DNA of 64,000 nucleotides from positions 1 through 64,000 of the forward strand of contig NZ_JAMQGM010000027.1 in assembly GCF_023703325.1 (NCBI RefSeq). Reading direction: 5' to 3'. Position numbers and translations under genes: made by a program. The stretch comes from Streptomyces meridianus (lineage in GTDB: Bacteria > Actinomycetota > Actinomycetes > Streptomycetales > Streptomycetaceae). Under the pieces are notes generated by a model. The model was not told the origin of the DNA. It saw nothing but the letters and a program-made list of their open reading frames with translations, and did not search any database. Positions 41,973 to 51,365 of this stretch are shown here, in pieces; position 1 is the first letter of the stretch; every line of letters begins with the position of its first letter.

Positions 41973-43907
41973 TCAGCCGACGTGCACCCATCTGGCCTCG
42001 GACGGGGTGCCCGCCGAGTCCGTGACGAACAACATGTACCAGCCCGCGGGCACCAGCGTGGGGTCCTTGGGGACTGACAGTTCGACGGAGCCTGCGCTGC
42101 GCCGGAGTTCCAACTCGATCGACCGCTGCTCGACATCGGTCGTGTGCGTCACGGCGCTCGGCCGCATCAGCCGCGCGCCGGTGACCGGCTTGTCCGACCG
42201 CACCCGGAAGGCTGCCGTGTCCCCGCGGTGCACTTCGTCGGGGCCGTCGCTCAGGGCGGGACGCGACTTCCGGTACAGGTAGGGCGGGGTGTAGATCTCC
42301 ACTCGCTGCTCGAACGTTCCGGTCTGGGTGTTGTCCGGGTCCGCGTACAGCGGGTCCGACCCGAACGTGGCCACTCGCCCGTCGGGCAGAAGCAGGGCGG
42401 ACGAGTGGTAGTTGCGCCCCACGACGGGGGAGGCGGCGGGCCGGAAGGTGTTGCTGTCGGGGGAGTAGAACTGCGCCTTGTGGATGTCGCTGGCGCTCCG
42501 GCCGCGGTAGTCCGAGGAGCCGCCGGTGGTGAACACGGTGTCGTCGGGCAGCAGGACGCTGGAGAGGTAGCGGGTGCCCTGCGGGAGGTCCGGGCCGTCG
42601 GTGAAGCGTGGCGCCCTGCCCTCCCGTCGCGCGGCCTCGAGGTCGGCGATCGCGGTGCGCCGGGAGGACTTCCGCGACTCGCCGACCCCTCCGCCGCCCA
42701 GGATCATCACCTTCTGGTCCTGGGCCGGGGGGAGCAGGACGGAGGCGGAGGTCTCGGTCCGGTCGGCGTCCCGCAGGCCTTTCGCGGGCTGGAAGGTGTT
42801 CTTCTCCAGGTCCCACAGCCCGGGGCGGCGTCCCTTGTCGGAGGGTCCGTATCCGGCGTTGGAACCGGAGAAGAAGAGTTTTCCGCCCTTGGTCAGGAAC
42901 AGCGCCGGGTAGGTCGGGAAGTACCGCTTGGGAGCCTTGGACCACTTGCGGGTGCGGGGGTCGAAGATCTCGTTGACGCCGTTGATGATCTGTCCCATGT
43001 CGTCCAGCCCGGAGACCGCCATGACCCGGCCGTCGGCGAGGGTGACCAGGGTCGGGTACCAGCGTCCCTTGGCCATCGGGTCGACGGCTACGTAGCGCTC
43101 GGCCGTCGGGTCGAACTCGTAGGCCACGTCGAGCCCTTGGTAGTCCTGCTTGTTCATGGTCATGTCGCCGGCCAGGCCGTACACGTTCCGGCGGGCCGCC
43201 CCGGTGAGGCCGACCACGGCGAACTGCGCCGGCGCGGAACGCGTCTGGCTGCGGCCCTTGCGGACCGCCTCGACGAAGATGCGTTTCTCACCTGCCGTGA
43301 TGACGATCTTGCCCTTCTTCGTCCGCTTCTTCGCGGCGGGAACGGTGGTCGTCCGGGTGGTCCGGTACTCCTTGCCGTCGGGGGCGCGGAAGACCGTGCC
43401 GCGGGGCAGGGTGCGAGGGGCGCTCGGGGCCTCGTTCTTCACCAGCATCGGACCGGCGGCCCGTTCGACCTTGCCTTCGAGGATCTCGTAGCGCGCGGTC
43501 CCGCCCGCCACCAGCAGTTTGCCGCCCGGAAGTTGTGCGTGCCCGCCGCAGAAGAGATCGGTGGGGGTGGGGATGAGCTTGAAGGTGTCGTCCGCGGGAT
43601 TCCACAGCAGCGTCTTGAAGCTGCCGGCGTCGAAGTTCGACTCCCGGTTTCCCGATCCCGCGATCAGCAGGACCTTCCCGGTGTGCAGCAGGGCCGCGTG
43701 GATGGCGTTGACGCGGAACTTCGCCGGCACCGGAAGCAGGTCCCAGTGGCCGAAGGAAGCTTTGTACCCGGGCTGTTCGATCTTGTAGGCGTGGTAGGTG
43801 CGCTGCGCGTAGCTGACGGCCGCCGGGGCATTGAGCCCGGCCAGTACGACCATCGCCGCAGCTCCGGCGAGCGTGGTCCGCACACGTGGGCTGATTACAG
43901 GGCGCAC
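41973..43907 (-). CDS. glxA: copper-radical oxidase, GlxA type
   Basis: 644 residues. One N-terminal membrane anchor (about residues 11-31) and an extracellular beta-propeller. Radical-copper residues are visible by comparison with Streptomyces lividans GlxA: C120 in DLFCGGH and Y284 in GRWYPTL (the Cys-Tyr cross-link), Y500-H501 in VGRNYHS and H588 in VTHTTD. It oxidises a glycan hydroxymethyl group to an aldehyde with H2O2 release and works with CslA at hyphal tips. The GTG start (43907) overlaps the end of cslA by 13 bases. The C-terminus is an Ig-like E-set domain. This could be a paralogue of the classical glxA rather than the orthologue. Confidence 0.93.
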   Translation of the reverse strand: MRPVISPRVRTTLAGAAAMVVLAGLNAPAAVSYAQRTYHAYKIEQPGYKASFGHWDLLPVPAKFRVNAIHAALLHTGKVLLIAGSGNRESNFDAGSFKTLLWNPADDTFKLIPTPTDLFCGGHAQLPGGKLLVAGGTARYEILEGKVERAAGPMLVKNEAPSAPRTLPRGTVFRAPDGKEYRTTRTTTVPAAKKRTKKGKIVITAGEKRIFVEAVRKGRSQTRSAPAQFAVVGLTGAARRNVYGLAGDMTMNKQDYQGLDVAYEFDPTAERYVAVDPMAKGRWYPTLVTLADGRVMAVSGLDDMGQIINGVNEIFDPRTRKWSKAPKRYFPTYPALFLTKGGKLFFSGSNAGYGPSDKGRRPGLWDLEKNTFQPAKGLRDADRTETSASVLLPPAQDQKVMILGGGGVGESRKSSRRTAIADLEAARREGRAPRFTDGPDLPQGTRYLSSVLLPDDTVFTTGGSSDYRGRSASDIHKAQFYSPDSNTFRPAASPVVGRNYHSSALLLPDGRVATFGSDPLYADPDNTQTGTFEQRVEIYTPPYLYRKSRPALSDGPDEVHRGDTAAFRVRSDKPVTGARLMRPSAVTHTTDVEQRSIELELRRSAGSVELSVPKDPTLVPAGWYMLFVTDSAGTPSEARWVHVG

Positions 43908-45724
43908 AGGGAGTCCTTGTCTGCGGGAGCGGTGCGGGAACGGTCGCTGCGGGCAGCGGGGACCGGTGCCGTGACGGGGGGCCGGGTGCTGCGGTCGCGG
44001 CGCGCGCCCGCGTACCAGACGACGACGGGCGACAGGCAGAGGATCAGGGCGAGCACGGCCCAGGTCCGCATGGCGGCGTGGGTGTGCCCGAGGAAGAAGG
44101 AGGCGATCAGAGCGCCTCCGAAGACGGCGGCCCACGCGAGGTGGATCCGGAAGGTGGCGAGCCGGTCGGGGCTCGCCGAGTCGCCCTTCGGCGTCACGAC
44201 GAACGAACTCTTGCGGCGCAGGGCCGCGTCGAACAGCGAACGGGCGTAGACCGGGGCGGACAGGGCCGACATCAGCATCCCGGCGAGCCCGCTGGACCCC
44301 TCCGGCTCGTGGGGGGAGACGTTGTGGCGCCGGTTCCAGACGTAGAGACCGATCTGGAGGGCCGCGGCATCGCTGTAGAGCATCATCCAGACCTCGGACG
44401 AGATCTGGATGCCCGACGCCCCGAAGCCCAGGAAGAGCACACAACTGACCCCTGCGAGAATCCAGTTGAGCGCTGTCATCGGGTAATAGATGACCATGAA
44501 GGTGTAGTTGAGGAGCTTGCCGGGCGGAAGGTCGAACGGCGCCTTCCAGAATTGCTTGAGGAGGGTCTCGTAGGTACCCCGGGACCAGCGCAACTGCTGG
44601 GTGAAGAAATCCGTCCAGGCGGTTGGCCCCTCGCCCACGGCGAGAACGTCCGGCGTGTAGACGGAGCGCCATTTGTTTCCGGTCAGTGGATTGCGCGTCC
44701 GGTGGATCTCGAATCCGGTGGCCATGTCCTCGGTGATGGAGTCGTAGAGACCTCCGACCACTTTGACGGCGCTGATGCGGACGGCGTTGCTGGTGCCGAC
44801 GAACATGGGTCCGCCATAACGGTTCCCGGCCCGCTGGATGAGGGCGTGGAAGAGGAACTGCTGGCTTTCGGCGGCCTTGGTGACGGCGGCCTCGTAGTTG
44901 CCGTATACCTGAGGGCCGACGACGAACGCAATGTCGGGATCGCGGAAGTAACCGAGCATCCGCTCCAGGTAGTTGGGGAGCGGCACGTGGTCGGTGTCCA
45001 CCGAGGCGAAGTAGTCGTAGTCGTCGCCGTGCGCGTCCAGCCAGGCGTTGTAGTTGCCGTGCTTGGTCCGTGCCCGGTGCGGTCCCGTCGGCCGGTTCCA
45101 CTCCGGCACGCCCTTGCGGGTGAAGTGGTGCACGCCGAGTCGCGCGCAGACCTTCTTGACCTCGGGGTCGTCGCCCTCGTCGAGGAGCCAGACATGCAGC
45201 AGGCCCCGGTGACGCAGCCGCACCGCCGCCTCCAGGGTCCGGGTGACCATCTCGATCGGTTCCTTCCCGGGAACGAACGAGGTCAGGAAGGCGACCTTGG
45301 TCCGCTTCTCGGGGACGACCGGAATGGGATCACGGGCGACCAGTGTGGCGTGGGCGTTGGAGACGACCGTGCAGAGCCGGAAGAACTCGATCAGACCGAT
45401 GGAGACGAGCATCGTGGTGTCCGCCGCAGTCTCCCACCACGAGGCGTACTGCCGGTGAACCCAGTGCTGCGGTTGCAGCAGCCAGACGAGCAGGACCGCG
45501 GAGAACAGAGGAGCGGCGCAGAGCAGCAGCCCCGCACGGATGCGGTGCGGTTCGTGCGCCAGCAGACTGCGGTAGCGGACCCGGTAGGGGAGATCCGGGT
45601 CGGGGCGGGTGAGGGGGCCCGCCAGTCGGCTGTATGTGTCGTACGCGTAATCCGCACGAGTACGAGTGACACCAGGACGTGAGGATTCCTCAACCGTTTT
45701 CCGTACGGAGCTCGGCGAAGGCAT
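43895..45724 (-). CDS. cslA: cellulose synthase-like glycosyltransferase CslA
   Basis: 609 residues, processive GT2 enzyme in the membrane. Catalytic residues are LLDEGDDPE (first Asp), VDTDHV (DxD), TEDMATG and QQLRW (QxxRW). Two membrane segments precede the catalytic domain and about five follow it. It polymerises a beta-glucan at the hyphal tip, involved in aerial growth and pellet formation. The start at 45724 has GGGAG seven bases upstream. glxA overlaps its 3' end. No PilZ domain is apparent at the C-terminus, which is polar and short. Confidence 0.92.
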   Translation of the reverse strand: MPSPSSVRKTVEESSRPGVTRTRADYAYDTYSRLAGPLTRPDPDLPYRVRYRSLLAHEPHRIRAGLLLCAAPLFSAVLLVWLLQPQHWVHRQYASWWETAADTTMLVSIGLIEFFRLCTVVSNAHATLVARDPIPVVPEKRTKVAFLTSFVPGKEPIEMVTRTLEAAVRLRHRGLLHVWLLDEGDDPEVKKVCARLGVHHFTRKGVPEWNRPTGPHRARTKHGNYNAWLDAHGDDYDYFASVDTDHVPLPNYLERMLGYFRDPDIAFVVGPQVYGNYEAAVTKAAESQQFLFHALIQRAGNRYGGPMFVGTSNAVRISAVKVVGGLYDSITEDMATGFEIHRTRNPLTGNKWRSVYTPDVLAVGEGPTAWTDFFTQQLRWSRGTYETLLKQFWKAPFDLPPGKLLNYTFMVIYYPMTALNWILAGVSCVLFLGFGASGIQISSEVWMMLYSDAAALQIGLYVWNRRHNVSPHEPEGSSGLAGMLMSALSAPVYARSLFDAALRRKSSFVVTPKGDSASPDRLATFRIHLAWAAVFGGALIASFFLGHTHAAMRTWAVLALILCLSPVVVWYAGARRDRSTRPPVTAPVPAARSDRSRTAPADKDSLCAL

Positions 45725-45984
45725 CAGGGAACTCCCGAGGACTAGCGGGACCGGAACCGGATGCGCCGACGACCTGGACGGAGCATTGCGCCACGCCATC
45801 GACCGAGAGGGAAAGGTAACAATCACACTGAAGAACTCTGCGCACATCGGATGTGTGGCGCGCCCTGTTGATGGGGCGAAGAGCTGGTCACACTATCGGT
45901 CCATTGGTGCGCGCCTTGCGTGATTTTCATTCCGGTCCGTGTCACTGTCTGGGCGATTCAGCCGTAGAAAACGGAGGACGTCTC

Positions 45985-47163
45985 ATGCGGGTTTCCCTGG
46001 GCCGGAAAAGCCGAGGAGCGCTGTGCGCGGTCTCGTCCCTGGTTGCGGTCCTCGCGCTGCCGCAGTACGTGGCGGTTCCCGACGAGCGGGAGGCGCTGCA
46101 GGCGGCCGCTCCTCCGGGCGAAGCGGCCGTGCGGGACGACAGCGCCCGCACCACCGGGGACGCCGGCAAGGGCGAGGCGAAGCGGATCCCGTTCACCCAG
46201 CGGTTCCGCGCCGTCCAGCACGGAGGCATCGCGCGCGCCGCCAACTCGGTGGCGACCTGCGAATCGGAGAAGCGGCAGGCGAAGGTCTCCTGCTCACAGG
46301 CACAGTCCGGCGGCACGGGTGCGAACGGCGACTACGAGATGACGTACGTCGACGTCGACGACGATCCGAACACCTACAACTCGAGCCGGGCCGATCTGCA
46401 CCTGCCGGAGAACGCCACCGTCACCTACGCACGCCTCTACTGGGGCGGAAACCTCCGGGTCGGCGAGCAGAAGCCCGAGAAGGACAACGGGCGGGTGCTC
46501 TTCGCCGAGCCGGGAGGTTCCTACAAGGAGGTGCTCGCCGACACCACGGTGGGTCACCGGACGACCGGCAGCACCGACAGCTACGCGGCGTCGGCCGACG
46601 TCACCGGCATCGTCCGGGACAGCCGCAACGGCGCCTACACCGTCGGACAGCTCAACGTGGCCAAGGGGCACTCCCCGGCCGGCGCCTGGGGCGGCTGGAC
46701 CCTGGTGGTCGCCTACGCCCACCGGGAGGCGCCACTGCGCGAACTCGCCATCTGGGACGGCTTCGACTCGGTCACCTCGCCCCGGTCCGGCCGCTCCGTC
46801 GGCATCGGCGGGCTCGACGTCCCGGCCGGGTCGAACGGCAGCCTCGGCGTCGTGGCCTACGACGGGGACCGGGGGCCCGGCGGGGAGTCGCTGAGCGCGG
46901 CGATGGGCAAGGCGTCCCCCGTTGCGCTCTCCGACGGCGCCAACCCGGCCGGAGACCCGATGAACTCGACGATCTCCGATCACGGGCGGATCGAGGAGCG
47001 GCGGGAGCCGGCCTTCCGCAACACCCTGGGCTTCGACTCCGACATCTTCGACCTCCGCCGGGCGCTGACCAAGGGCGGACGGAAGATGACGGTCCGGTTC
47101 AACGCCGAAGGCGACGGATACCACCTCGGGGCGCTGTTCCTGCAGACCGACGCCCGCCGCTGA
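45985..47163 (+). CDS. secreted DUF3344-type protein
   Basis: 392 residues. Signal peptide at the N-terminus (LCAVSSLVAVLALPQ). The mature part follows the DUF3344 pattern: YVDVDDDPNTYNSSRADLHL, ARLYWGGNLRVGEQ, ADVTGIVRD, WGGWTLVVAYAHREAPLRELAIWDGFD and a closing FNAEGDGYHLGALFLQTD. It is predicted to be mostly beta-strand. Function of the family is unknown; cell-surface association is likely. ATG with ACGGAGG upstream. It is divergent from cslA across 260 bases and lies 76 bases before the exopolysaccharide operon, of which it may be the first gene. Confidence 0.8.
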   Translation: MRVSLGRKSRGALCAVSSLVAVLALPQYVAVPDEREALQAAAPPGEAAVRDDSARTTGDAGKGEAKRIPFTQRFRAVQHGGIARAANSVATCESEKRQAKVSCSQAQSGGTGANGDYEMTYVDVDDDPNTYNSSRADLHLPENATVTYARLYWGGNLRVGEQKPEKDNGRVLFAEPGGSYKEVLADTTVGHRTTGSTDSYAASADVTGIVRDSRNGAYTVGQLNVAKGHSPAGAWGGWTLVVAYAHREAPLRELAIWDGFDSVTSPRSGRSVGIGGLDVPAGSNGSLGVVAYDGDRGPGGESLSAAMGKASPVALSDGANPAGDPMNSTISDHGRIEERREPAFRNTLGFDSDIFDLRRALTKGGRKMTVRFNAEGDGYHLGALFLQTDARR

Positions 47164-47239
47164 CGTCCGCCTCCATCGCCAACCCCGGCCGGGCGACGGC
47201 CGGTTCCGGGTCCATCCGAGTCCGTGTGGGGAGCAGCGC

Positions 47240-48490
47240 GTGCCGCAGAAGAAGCGTGGACAGAAAGGGCCTACGGTCCTGCACGTCTCCCAGCCGTCCG
47301 ACGGCGGCGTGGCGAGAGTGGTCACCGACCTCGTACGCCATCAGACCGAGGCCGGCATGAGGGTGTACGTCGCCTGCCCGCCCGGCGGAGTCCTGAGCGA
47401 GACGGCGACCGAGGCCGGCGCCGATGTGCTCCTGTGGCACGCGGACCGGCATCCCGGTCTCCTGCTGCCCCAGGAGATCAGCGGCGTCCGGCGCCTCGTC
47501 CGCCGGTTCGGCCCCGATCTGGTCCACGCCCACAGCGCCAAGGCCGGGCTGGCGGTGCGGCTCGCCCTGCGGGGGCGCACACCCACCGTCTTCCAGCCCC
47601 ACGCCTGGTCGTTCGACGCCGTCGACGGCCCGGCCGCGCGACTCGCGCTGCGCTGGGAACGCCACGCCACCCGCTGGGCCCACCGGGTGCTCTGCGTGAG
47701 CGAGGACGAACGGCAGCGCGGTCAGCTCGCCGGGGTCGACGGCCCCTGGACCGTGGTGCGCAACGGCATCGACACCGAGCACTTCCGTCCCGCCGACGAG
47801 GTGGCTCGCCACCGCGCCCGGGCCCGGCTGGCCGCCCTGTACGGCGTCCCGGTCGATGCCCCGCTGGCCGTGTGCGTCGGCAGACTGTGTCGCCAGAAGG
47901 GTCAGGACCTGCTGCTTCAGGCCTGGCCGGCCGTCACGGATGCGGTGCCCGACGCCCGTCTGGTGCTCGTCGGGGAGGGGCCGCAGCGGGACACGCTGCG
48001 AGACACGGCGGCCGAAAACGTCGTGTTCGCGGGCGAATCGCCCGACCCGGTGCTCTGGTACACGGCCGCCGACCTGGTGGTCCTCCCCTCGCGCTGGGAG
48101 GGCATGGCGCTGGTGCCGCTCGAGGCCATGGCGTCCGGCCGGCCGGTGGTCGTCACCGATGTCACCGGAGCCCGCGAAAGCCTGCCCGTGGACCACATCC
48201 CGGACTGCCTGGTGCCGCCGGAGGACCCCGGTGCGCTGGCCCGCGCGGTGAGCACGCTGCTGGACGACCCCGGTCTGCGCGGAGTCCTGGGATTCCAGGG
48301 CCGGCACCACATCCGGGCCCGGTACGACGTGCGCCGGACGGCCGACGAGGTCATCCGGCTGTACGACGAAGTGCTCACCGACGAGCCCGTCGAGGACACC
48401 GCCCCGCAGCACAGCCCCGTTCCCGGCACCGCGCGGGTGCCCGCCGACCGCTCCGCTCCGGACGACCGCAGGGAGCACGTCGGGCGATGA
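47240..48490 (+). CDS. glycosyltransferase family 4 protein
   Basis: 416 residues, GT-B fold. N-terminal acceptor domain has LHVSQPSDGGVARVVTDLVRHQ and VHAHSAKAGL. The donor domain has VCVGRLCRQKGQDLLLQAWP, LVGEGPQ and the E-x7-E block SRWEGMALVPLEAMASG. It adds one sugar from a nucleotide sugar to the growing lipid-linked repeat unit at the inner membrane face. The GTG start follows GGGGAG. The stop overlaps the ATG of the sugar transferase gene. A Pro/Asp-rich tail of about 25 residues is not part of the fold. Confidence 0.93.
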   Translation: MPQKKRGQKGPTVLHVSQPSDGGVARVVTDLVRHQTEAGMRVYVACPPGGVLSETATEAGADVLLWHADRHPGLLLPQEISGVRRLVRRFGPDLVHAHSAKAGLAVRLALRGRTPTVFQPHAWSFDAVDGPAARLALRWERHATRWAHRVLCVSEDERQRGQLAGVDGPWTVVRNGIDTEHFRPADEVARHRARARLAALYGVPVDAPLAVCVGRLCRQKGQDLLLQAWPAVTDAVPDARLVLVGEGPQRDTLRDTAAENVVFAGESPDPVLWYTAADLVVLPSRWEGMALVPLEAMASGRPVVVTDVTGARESLPVDHIPDCLVPPEDPGALARAVSTLLDDPGLRGVLGFQGRHHIRARYDVRRTADEVIRLYDEVLTDEPVEDTAPQHSPVPGTARVPADRSAPDDRREHVGR

Positions 48491-49965
48491 CCACGGACAA
48501 CGCGGGGGCGCCCGAGGCGCCGGCGAGCCCCCTTCCGGGGGCCCCCACGCGCCCGGAGGCCACGGTCCCCACGCACCGGAAACCGCGGACCGTCCGGCGG
48601 GCCGCGCCGGCGGCCCGCCCGCCGAAGCGGCGCCCCGGGCGGAACGTCCCGGCCCTCCTCACCGCCGACAGCATCGCCGTGCTGGCTGCCGCCGCCGTCC
48701 TCGACGGGGCCGGCCAGACGCTGGCCGCACTCGGGCCCGGCCTCCTGGCCCTCCCGCTGCTGCACGCGCACCGCGGGCTCTACGACGCCCGGATTCGCCC
48801 GTCGGCGCTGGACGAGGCGCCCCGGCTGGCGCGCCATTGTGTCGTCGCCTGGTGCGCCTCGGCGGCCCTGCTGGCCTCCGTTCGGCCCGCTTCTGCGCTG
48901 GGCTGGGCCACGTTGCTGACCGCGGTGGTGGTGCATGTCGTGCTCGCCTGCGCCGGGCGCGGCGCCGTCCACTTCGCCCGGAGGCGGCACAGACGCAGGA
49001 ATCCGCACTCGACCCTCGTGGTGGCGGACGCGGCCCCAGCCGGTCTGCGGATCACCACCGCCCTGCTGGACCACCCCGAATACGGGATGCGCCCGGTCGG
49101 TCTGGTCCACCCGGACCGGGAGCCGGCCGACGCACCCGTGCCCGTCCTCCACTCGCCCGAGGACATCACCCGCGCGGTGATCCAGAACTCGGTCCGCGAC
49201 GCCGTCTTCACCCACGCCCCCTGGGGAGACCCCGAATCCGCCCTGCTCGCCGACCTGTTCACGGCACAGGGCTGCACCGTCTGGCAGGCCGACACCGGCT
49301 CGTCGCCGGCCCGCGGCCGGGGATCGGATCCGGGACACGTCTGGGGGTTCGCCTGCCGCCGCGTCGGCGAGCCGGTTCCGCCCCGGGCGGCCGTCCTCGG
49401 CAAGCGGATCCTCGACGTCGCGCTCTCCGGGCTCGCCCTGGCCGTGCTCTGGCCCCTCCTGCTGGCCTGCGCGATCGCCGTGCGCCGCTCCGACGGACCT
49501 GGAGTGATCTTCCGTCAGGAACGCATCGGCATGGGCGGCAGACGGTTCACGGTCCTGAAGTTCCGGACCCTCCGGCCCGCCGACGAACACGAGTCGGCGA
49601 CCCGCTGGAACGTGGCCCACGACAACCGGATGAGCGCCGCCGGCCGCTTCCTGCGGCGCTCGTCGCTCGACGAGCTCCCACAGCTGTGGAACGTGCTCCG
49701 CGGTGACATGAGCCTGGTCGGCCCCCGGCCCGAACGCCCCTTCTTCGTCGCCCGGTTCACCCTCGCGCACCCCGGGTACGCCGCACGCCACCGGATGCCC
49801 GTCGGCATCACCGGGCTGGCCCAGGTACACGGGCTGCGCGGCGACACGTCCATCGAGGACCGCGCACGGTTCGACAACCACTACATCGAGACCTGGTCGC
49901 TGTGGCAGGACGTGCGGATCCTGCTGCGCACCGCGGGCTCCTTCCTCCGGCCTGGGGGCAACTGA
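48487..49965 (+). CDS. undecaprenyl-phosphate sugar phosphotransferase (polyprenyl glycosylphosphotransferase)
   Basis: 492 residues. N-terminal basic region, four membrane segments (about 57-165), a Rossmann-like domain (STLVVADAAPAGLRITTALL), a further membrane helix (LDVALSGLALAVLWPLLLA) and the catalytic domain with VIFRQERIGMGGRRFTVLKF, SLDELPQLWNVLRGDMSLVGPRP and GLAQVHGLRG. It starts repeat-unit assembly by moving a sugar phosphate to undecaprenyl phosphate. Overlaps the previous gene by ATGA; two bases then separate it from the polymerase gene. Confidence 0.95.
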   Translation: MTTDNAGAPEAPASPLPGAPTRPEATVPTHRKPRTVRRAAPAARPPKRRPGRNVPALLTADSIAVLAAAAVLDGAGQTLAALGPGLLALPLLHAHRGLYDARIRPSALDEAPRLARHCVVAWCASAALLASVRPASALGWATLLTAVVVHVVLACAGRGAVHFARRRHRRRNPHSTLVVADAAPAGLRITTALLDHPEYGMRPVGLVHPDREPADAPVPVLHSPEDITRAVIQNSVRDAVFTHAPWGDPESALLADLFTAQGCTVWQADTGSSPARGRGSDPGHVWGFACRRVGEPVPPRAAVLGKRILDVALSGLALAVLWPLLLACAIAVRRSDGPGVIFRQERIGMGGRRFTVLKFRTLRPADEHESATRWNVAHDNRMSAAGRFLRRSSLDELPQLWNVLRGDMSLVGPRPERPFFVARFTLAHPGYAARHRMPVGITGLAQVHGLRGDTSIEDRARFDNHYIETWSLWQDVRILLRTAGSFLRPGGN

Positions 49966-49967
49966 CC

Positions 49968-51365
49968 ATGACGCGGACGACCCTGCACCGCACCGCGGCA
50001 CCCGGCGGCGCCCCGGCACGTTCCGCCCCGGCGGACTCTCCGGCGACCGCCGCCCGGGACCTGCTCGCCGCCTGGTGGCCCGTCCTGCCGGCCGTCGCCA
50101 CGGTCCTCCTGCTGTGCGTTCCGGCCGGCCACGAGGACATCACCGAGGCGGTGCACATCACGCCCGCGGACGTCTCCTGCCTCGTTCTCGTGGTCTGCTG
50201 CGTCGTGGTCCTGATCCACGACCGGCACCGGCCGCTGACCCTGCGGGCGGCCCTGGTACTGGCTGCGCCCGCACTGGCGTTCGCGGCGTCGACCGCCGCC
50301 TCCCCCGATCCGGTCCAGAGCCTGCCCGGGTTCGTCCGGTACCTGCAGATCTTCGTCCTCGTCCCTGTCGCCCTGCTCCTGCTGCTGCGCACCCGCCGCG
50401 ACTTCCGCACGGTCGCCGCCGCCGTGGTGCTGATCGCCGTCGTCCAGGGGGCGATCGGCGTGCACCAGTACCTCACCGGCACCGGCGCGTCCTACGCCGG
50501 CCAGGACGTCCGGGCCGTCGGCACCTTCGGCCCCCTGGACATCATGGGCCTGGCCGGCGTCGTCGCCCACGGGCTGATCACCGCGCTGGCCGTCGGACTC
50601 GCCGCGCCGCCGTCGGCGCCGCGCTGGCTCCGGCCGTCCGCCCTGCTGTGCGCCGCCCTGCTGACGGTGCCGCTGGTGATGTCGTTCAGCCGCGGCGTCT
50701 GGCTGTCGACGGCCCTGGCCGCCCTGGTGGTCCTGCTCCTCGCGGGGCTGCGCACCGCTCTGCGCACCCTGATCGCCGTGCTGCTCGCGGGCGCCGCGAT
50801 CGCCGGGTTCGCCGGCGTGGGTACCGGGCTCATCGGTGAGCGGCTGACCAGCATCACCCGCATCGTCGACGCCCCCGACCGGTCGGTGACGGACCGTTAC
50901 TCCATGTGGTCCGCCGCGACGGAGATGTGGCAGACGCAGCCGGTGACGGGCGTGGGCATCAAGCAGTTCCCCGAGAACCGCGACTCCCACGCCTCGATCG
51001 GGCTCTCCTCGGGCAGCGACATCGCAGGCGCCGGTGTGGAGTTCCGCCGCGAACCCCTGCTCTCACCGCACAACATGTACCTGCTGATCCTCAGCGAGCA
51101 GGGGCTGCTCGGCCTCGTGCTCGTCGTGGGCAGCTGGGGCCTGCTGCTGGTCGCGGTCCTCCGGCGGCTGCGGGGCCGGCTGCGGGGGCCGCGGACGGGC
51201 GACTGCGGGCTCGTCGCGGCCGGTCTGCTCGTCCTCCAGCTCGCCGACTTCCTGTCCGCGGACATCGGCGGCCCCTCCACCGTGCTCACCGCCGTCACCT
51301 TCGGCATGGCCGCGTGGTGGGCGTTCTCCCCGGCGGCCGCCGCGGAGGGGCCGGTCCCTCGATGA
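49968..51365 (+). CDS. O-antigen ligase/polymerase family (Wzy-like) membrane protein
   Basis: 465 residues, about eleven membrane segments. The conserved periplasmic-type loop contains RYSMWSAATEMWQTQPVTGVGIKQFPE and ends SPHNMYLLILSEQGLLGL, the Wzy/WaaL signature with the key His. In a Gram-positive cell it would polymerise the repeat units outside the membrane. The gene begins two bases after the sugar transferase stop and overlaps the flippase gene by four bases. Confidence 0.92.
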   Translation: MTRTTLHRTAAPGGAPARSAPADSPATAARDLLAAWWPVLPAVATVLLLCVPAGHEDITEAVHITPADVSCLVLVVCCVVVLIHDRHRPLTLRAALVLAAPALAFAASTAASPDPVQSLPGFVRYLQIFVLVPVALLLLLRTRRDFRTVAAAVVLIAVVQGAIGVHQYLTGTGASYAGQDVRAVGTFGPLDIMGLAGVVAHGLITALAVGLAAPPSAPRWLRPSALLCAALLTVPLVMSFSRGVWLSTALAALVVLLLAGLRTALRTLIAVLLAGAAIAGFAGVGTGLIGERLTSITRIVDAPDRSVTDRYSMWSAATEMWQTQPVTGVGIKQFPENRDSHASIGLSSGSDIAGAGVEFRREPLLSPHNMYLLILSEQGLLGLVLVVGSWGLLLVAVLRRLRGRLRGPRTGDCGLVAAGLLVLQLADFLSADIGGPSTVLTAVTFGMAAWWAFSPAAAAEGPVPR